Of a DNA stretch of 64,000 nucleotides, positions 60,534 through 64,000 are shown piece by piece. Source of the DNA: Roseospirillum parvum (GTDB lineage Bacteria; Pseudomonadota; Alphaproteobacteria; Rhodospirillales; Rhodospirillaceae). Below the pieces are notes generated by a model, which saw nothing but the letters and a program-made list of their open reading frames with translations, was not told where the DNA came from and made no database searches. Each line of letters begins with the position of its first letter. Position 1 is the stretch's first letter. The translations under genes and the position numbers were made by a program. The stretch spans positions 124,001 to 188,000 of the forward strand of contig NZ_FNCV01000007.1 in assembly GCF_900100455.1 (NCBI RefSeq). Reading direction: 5' to 3'.

Positions 60534-60618
60534 TTAACCAAGGTTAATAAAAGGCAGGGTACCAGCCCTTCACCATAAGGGCAAGGAATCCGGCGAGTCG
60601 CCCGATGTCAGGCCGATT
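60534..60618 (-). promoter_or_regulatory. ctrA upstream regulatory cluster
   Basis: TTAACCAAGGTTAA (60534-60547) pairs two TTAACC half-sites in inverted orientation. GAATC (60586-60590), GAGTC (60595-60599) and GATTC (60614-60618) are three GANTC methylation targets within 33 bp. In Caulobacter ctrA transcription responds to CtrA and to GANTC methylation state. Confidence 0.6.
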
Positions 60619-61567
60619 CCGGGGGGCTCGTCAAGCGGGCCCGGGCTTCGATCAGGGCGGGATCGTCCAGGCGCCCGGCCAGGGCGTCCACCTGATCGCG
60701 GCACAGTTCGCGGTGACGCTGGGCGTTATCCAGGTCGCCGGCGCGCAGGGCCTGATCCAGACGCTCGGCATGGCGCAGGGCCCACCACAGGGCGATCACC
60801 GGCTTAAGGCAGGTAACCCGGGCCTCCGGGGGGGCGGCGCCGGCCGCTTCGGCCCAGGCGGCGAGCAGGGCGGCCTGGGCCGGTTGGGGCAGCTCGGCCT
60901 GGGCGATCAGCTCGGCCAGATCGAGGTGCGGGTCGCCCATCCCGGAGAGCGCCCAGTCGATCAGTTGCACGCGCCTGGGGCCGATCACCAGCCGGCGCGG
61001 CGTCAGGTCGTTGTGGCACGGGGTTTCGGGCGGCGCGGTGGCGCGCAGCAGGGGGCGCAGGGCCTCGACCTCGGCCGCCAGATGGTCGATGCGGCCCAGG
61101 CTGTCGGTGTCCCAGGCCTCGAGCACCGGGCGCCAGCGGGCCAGCCGGTCCCACACCGTGAAGCGGTGGCGGAAGGCCGCCCCCCGGTGCAGCCGGCCGA
61201 GCAGCCGGCCGACGCGGCCGGCCACCTGGGGCTCGGCCAGGGCGCGCGGGGTGGCCGGGCTGCCCTCGGGCCAGGCGAAGACGACCAGCCCGTCGGCGGG
61301 GTCGGCGAACAGCAGCGGCGGGGCCAGGCCGCGCCCGGCGGCGGCGGTCCAGTTGTCGATCTCCTCGCCGTGCGCCTCGGGGACCGGGGTGCCCTCGGGC
61401 AGGCGCAGGGCGACCCGGGTGCCGCCCACCTCGATCAGCCCCAGGTCGCCGCCGACCAGCCGGCGCCAGCCGACCCCGGCCGGCTGGTCGGCCAGCGGGG
61501 CGAGCAGCGGCACCCGGCGCATGGCCTGGCGGATGGGGTCGGGCGGCGGGGGCAGCAAAGGGGCCAT
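60608..61567 (-). CDS. aminoglycoside/choline kinase-like (APH fold) protein
   Basis: 319 residues. The APH-family C-lobe reads PCHNDLTPRRLVIGPRRVQLID then WALSGMGDPHLDLAELI. The catalytic Asp (HND) is present, but the Asn that normally follows four residues later as metal ligand is Arg (HNDLTPRR), so kinase activity may be altered or lost. The glycine-rich loop region is also poorly matched. Substrate unknown; choline or a sugar is possible by family. ATG 61567. Upstream of ctrA on the same strand, divergent from fliI. Confidence 0.78.
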   Translation of the reverse strand: MAPLLPPPPDPIRQAMRRVPLLAPLADQPAGVGWRRLVGGDLGLIEVGGTRVALRLPEGTPVPEAHGEEIDNWTAAAGRGLAPPLLFADPADGLVVFAWPEGSPATPRALAEPQVAGRVGRLLGRLHRGAAFRHRFTVWDRLARWRPVLEAWDTDSLGRIDHLAAEVEALRPLLRATAPPETPCHNDLTPRRLVIGPRRVQLIDWALSGMGDPHLDLAELIAQAELPQPAQAALLAAWAEAAGAAPPEARVTCLKPVIALWWALRHAERLDQALRAGDLDNAQRHRELCRDQVDALAGRLDDPALIEARARLTSPPESA

Positions 61568-61577
61568 GGCAACCGGG

Positions 61578-61592
61578 TTAAGCGGGCGTTAA
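61578..61592. promoter_or_regulatory. CtrA binding site TTAA-N7-TTAA
   Basis: TTAA (61578-61581), 7 bp, TTAA (61589-61592), the exact CtrA consensus spacing, 71 bp upstream of fliI and 11 bp from the divergent APH-like start. TTAA is rare in this sequence, which makes a chance pair less likely. Confidence 0.7.
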
Positions 61593-61662
61593 GCGGCGGA
61601 TGCCTAAAGTATCGCCCCCACCGGCGGGTGGGAAGAGCCCCCGAGCCGCGAGCCCCGCCTCC

Positions 61663-63057
61663 ATGTCCGAGCCCCTTCTGTCCGAGACCATCCGTGGCCT
61701 GACCAAGGAGATCGAGCGCCTGCCCGGCCACACCCTGTTCGGGCGGGTGTCGGCGATCCAGGGCATGTTGGTCGAGATCGGCGGCATCCTGGGCCAGCTT
61801 TCGGTCGGCGACCGCTGCCGGGTGATCGCCCGCGACCAGCGCCGGGTGCCTTGCGAGGTGGTCGGCTTCGCCGAGGGCAAGACCCTTCTCATGCCCTTCG
61901 AGCCCTTGGACGGCATCGGCCTGGGGGCGCGGGTCGAGGTGGCCGACGCCGACCCGGTGCTGTATCCGGCCGATGGCTGGCTGGGCCGGGTGGTCAACGC
62001 CTTCGGCGATCCGGTCGACGGCGGCCCGCCACTGCCCGCCGGCGAGCGGGCCTATGCCATTCGGGGTCGCCCGCCGCCTGCCCACACCCGCCAGCGGGTG
62101 GGCGGCAAGCTCGACCTGGGGGTGCGCGTCATCAACACCTTCCTGACCTGCTGCAAAGGCCAGCGGATGGGCATCTTCGCCGGCTCGGGCGTCGGCAAGT
62201 CGACCGTGCTGTCGATGATGACCCGCCACACCACGGCCGATGTGATCGTGCTGGGCCTGGTCGGCGAGCGCGGCCGCGAGGCCCGCGAGTTCATCGAGGA
62301 CGACCTGGGCGAGGAAGGGATGCGGCGCGCCGTGGTGGTGGTGGCGACCAGCGACGAAACCCCCTTGATGCGCCGTCAGGCGGCCTACACCACGCTGGCC
62401 GTGGCCGAGTACTTCCGCGACCAGGGCAAGGAGGTGCTGTGCCTGATGGACAGCGTGACCCGCTTTGCCATGGCCCAGCGCGAGATCAGCCTGTCGGCCG
62501 GCGAGCCACCAGCCTCGAAGGGCTACACGCCGACCGTCTTCGCCGAATTGCCGCGCCTTCTGGAGCGCGCCGGGCCGGGGCGCATCGGCCAGGGCTCGAT
62601 CACCGGGCTGTTCACCGTGCTGGTCGAGGGCGACGACCACAACGAGCCGGTCAGCGATGCCGTGCGCGGCATCCTCGACGGCCACATCGTGCTCGACCGG
62701 GCGATTGCCGAGCGCGGCCGCTATCCGGCGGTGAACGTGCTGCGCAGCGTCTCGCGGACCATGCCCGACTGCAACAGCGAGCCCGAGAACCAACTGGTCG
62801 ACCGGGCACGGCGCCTGATGGCCACCTTTGAGGACATGAGCGAGCTGATCCGCCTGGGCGCCTACCGCAGCGGCAGCAACGCCGAGGTCGATCAGGCCAT
62901 CCACTACCAGCCGGGGCTCGACGACTTCCTGTCGCAGCGCAAGGACGACGCGACCAGCCTGGCCGATGGCTACCGGCGGCTGGCCGGCCTGCTCGACCTG
63001 GACGATCCGAACCTGGACGATCCGACGGCGCCGCCGACCGGGGCAGCGGACGGTTAA
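61663..63057 (+). CDS. fliI: flagellar protein export ATPase
   Basis: 464 residues. Walker A is GSGVGKST within MGIFAGSGVGKSTVLSMM, Walker B contains EVLCLMDSVTRFAMAQRE, and ARDQRRVPCEVVGF/DPVLYPADGWLGRVV belong to the N-terminal beta barrel. FliI energises type III export of flagellar subunits at the cytoplasmic side of the basal body. Start ATG 61663. A CtrA site is 71 bp upstream. fliJ follows 3 bp after the stop. Confidence 0.96.
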   Translation: MSEPLLSETIRGLTKEIERLPGHTLFGRVSAIQGMLVEIGGILGQLSVGDRCRVIARDQRRVPCEVVGFAEGKTLLMPFEPLDGIGLGARVEVADADPVLYPADGWLGRVVNAFGDPVDGGPPLPAGERAYAIRGRPPPAHTRQRVGGKLDLGVRVINTFLTCCKGQRMGIFAGSGVGKSTVLSMMTRHTTADVIVLGLVGERGREAREFIEDDLGEEGMRRAVVVVATSDETPLMRRQAAYTTLAVAEYFRDQGKEVLCLMDSVTRFAMAQREISLSAGEPPASKGYTPTVFAELPRLLERAGPGRIGQGSITGLFTVLVEGDDHNEPVSDAVRGILDGHIVLDRAIAERGRYPAVNVLRSVSRTMPDCNSEPENQLVDRARRLMATFEDMSELIRLGAYRSGSNAEVDQAIHYQPGLDDFLSQRKDDATSLADGYRRLAGLLDLDDPNLDDPTAPPTGAADG

Positions 63058-63060
63058 GCC

Positions 63061-63495
63061 ATGGCCCGCGACCTTGCCACCGTCATCCGCCTGCGCCAGT
63101 GGGAAGTGGACGAACAGCGCCGCGCCCTGGCCGAATGGCTGGCCGCCGAGCAGCGGGCGTTGGACCTTCAGGCCGCCCTGGCCGAGGGCCTGAAGGCGGA
63201 ACAGAGAATCGCCGCCGGCAACCCGATGACCTCGGGCCTGACCTATGGTCCGTTCGCCACCGCCTATCTGGCCAAGCAGGAGGAGTTGGCCCAGGCCCTG
63301 GCCAACACCCGGGCCCGCATCCAGCAGACCCAGGACCGCCTGGCCGAAACCTTCAAGGAACTGAAGACCTTCGAGATCGCCCAGGCGGCCCGCGACGAGC
63401 GGGCGCGCAAGGAGTTGGCGCGCAAGGACCAGATGGTGCTGGACGAGGTGGCCCTGAACCTGCACCGCCGGCAGGGCAAGACCGCCGGGAGCTGA
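63061..63495 (+). CDS. fliJ: flagellar export chaperone/ATPase stalk protein
   Basis: 144 residues, almost entirely helical coiled coil, starting MARDLATVIRLRQWEVDEQRR with the repeating Ala/Leu/Gln/Glu pattern of FliJ. It forms the central stalk of the FliI hexamer. The assignment rests on position 3 bp after fliI, length and coiled-coil character; FliJ sequences are weakly conserved. Confidence 0.85.
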   Translation: MARDLATVIRLRQWEVDEQRRALAEWLAAEQRALDLQAALAEGLKAEQRIAAGNPMTSGLTYGPFATAYLAKQEELAQALANTRARIQQTQDRLAETFKELKTFEIAQAARDERARKELARKDQMVLDEVALNLHRRQGKTAGS

Positions 63496-63532
63496 GCGGG
63501 GCGCCTTGTGGCAACACATTCAATGAGGCGCC

Positions 63533-64000
63533 TTACGGCACCTCGCGGCGCAGGCCGGGGGGCAGGGGTTTCAGGGCGTGGGTCGGGATGAAGCCCATGC
63601 TGTCTTCCGGCCCCAGGACGCGGGCCCAGTGGGCCTGCCCGTCGGCCCCGGCGAGCAGGTCGATCAACAGCACGATGCTGCCCGGCGCCAGTTCGGCGAC
63701 CACCACGCTGCCGGCATCCGGGCTGATGTGAAGCCTCACGGCGCCATTTTCCCGCCCACCGTTTTCCCGCCCACCCGCGCCATTTTCCCGCCCACCGCCC
63801 AGGGCATACAGATGGCCGGTGGAGAGCACGGTCAGGCGCCCCCCCGGCACCGCCGTGGGCGGCGGCGGGTCGGGGGCCAGCAGCCCACCCACCGTCTGCC
63901 GGGCCCACGGATAGACCCCCACCGACAGCCCGGCGACGAGCAGGGCGACCGGCAGCCAGTGCAGCCAGCGGCCACGTCCGGGGCGGCGCCAGGCGTCGCG
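63533..64000 (-). CDS. membrane-anchored SH3-like protein (5' end beyond window)
   Basis: At least 156 codons; the frame is open to the window edge, so the N-terminus is missing. A membrane segment (WLHWLPVALLVAGLSVGVYP) is followed by an extracytoplasmic region containing a GGREN/GAGGREN tandem repeat and a C-terminal SH3-like fold (ALAPGSIVLLIDLLAGADGQ, HWARVLGPEDSMGFIPTHAL). SH3-like domains of this type bind peptidoglycan or other proteins. Convergent with fliJ; stop TAA at 63533. Confidence 0.7.
   Translation of the reverse strand, partial: RDAWRRPGRGRWLHWLPVALLVAGLSVGVYPWARQTVGGLLAPDPPPPTAVPGGRLTVLSTGHLYALGGGRENGAGGRENGGRENGAVRLHISPDAGSVVVAELAPGSIVLLIDLLAGADGQAHWARVLGPEDSMGFIPTHALKPLPPGLRREVP
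63747..63796. repeat. in-gene repeat encoding GREN units
   Basis: TTTTCCCGCCCACC occurs three times (63747, 63762, 63783), spacing 15 and 21 bp, all multiples of three, giving repeated GREN peptides in the minus-strand protein. Confidence 0.88.

Overview
The window is a GC-rich (roughly 70%) alphaproteobacterial chromosome segment, most likely from a member of the Rhodospirillales; I cannot name the genus. The evidence is ctrA (cell-cycle master regulator), a valS-linked popZ (polar organiser), phbB, fliI/fliJ, a zinc-free bL31, the HNH-gluQ-pyrD group, clustered GANTC (CcrM-type) sites beside ctrA and a TTAA-N7-TTAA CtrA site before fliI. No prophage, insertion sequence, CRISPR array, rRNA or tRNA gene was found. 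Most genes are housekeeping or regulatory.

Layout. 1-4 kb: agmatine-to-putrescine operon (polyamine-binding protein, aguA, aguB) with a divergent LuxR-type regulator. 4-12 kb: valS-popZ, a two-domain PPK2, then gap-pgk. 12-15 kb: CheY-like regulator, an unknown protein with a FliM-like tail, prfC. 15-19.5 kb: MerR/CDF metal module, phbB, ArsR/hydrolase pair. 19.4-25.4 kb: GFA protein, PEBP protein, a duplicated cysteine-rich exported protein, glutathione reductase, ACT protein, Crp/Fnr regulator. 25.7-30.6 kb: fetAB, a small membrane protein, a two-component system. 31-39 kb: aspS, rnd, RND efflux pair. 39-45 kb: a tightly coupled five-gene surface-glycan or lipid operon of unknown product. 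45-49 kb: ArsR/permease, a membrane adenylate/guanylate cyclase, rpmE. 49-54.8 kb: DksA-like protein, MotA/MotB-like envelope motor pair, OmpA-domain protein, HEAT-repeat protein. 55-60 kb: HpnL-like flippase, gluQ, HNH, pyrD. 60-64 kb: ctrA, a degenerate APH-fold protein, fliI-fliJ, and a truncated SH3-like membrane protein.

Two kinds of non-coding structure stand out. First, four copies of a 200-340 bp composite multi-hairpin intergenic element (15.2, 31.1, 56.6 and 59.5 kb). In two of them the central palindrome has perfect 30-bp arms, and every difference between the copies is matched on the opposite arm. Second, many short tandem duplications (6-30 bp units) lie at gene edges; in three cases the repeat unit contains the stop codon of the adjacent gene, and in one it contains a ribosome binding site plus start codon. 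Several regulators have readable control sites: the MerR-type long-spacer promoter, two ArsR-family genes with apparently leaderless promoters, and a palindrome inside the spacer of a promoter at 27.9 kb.
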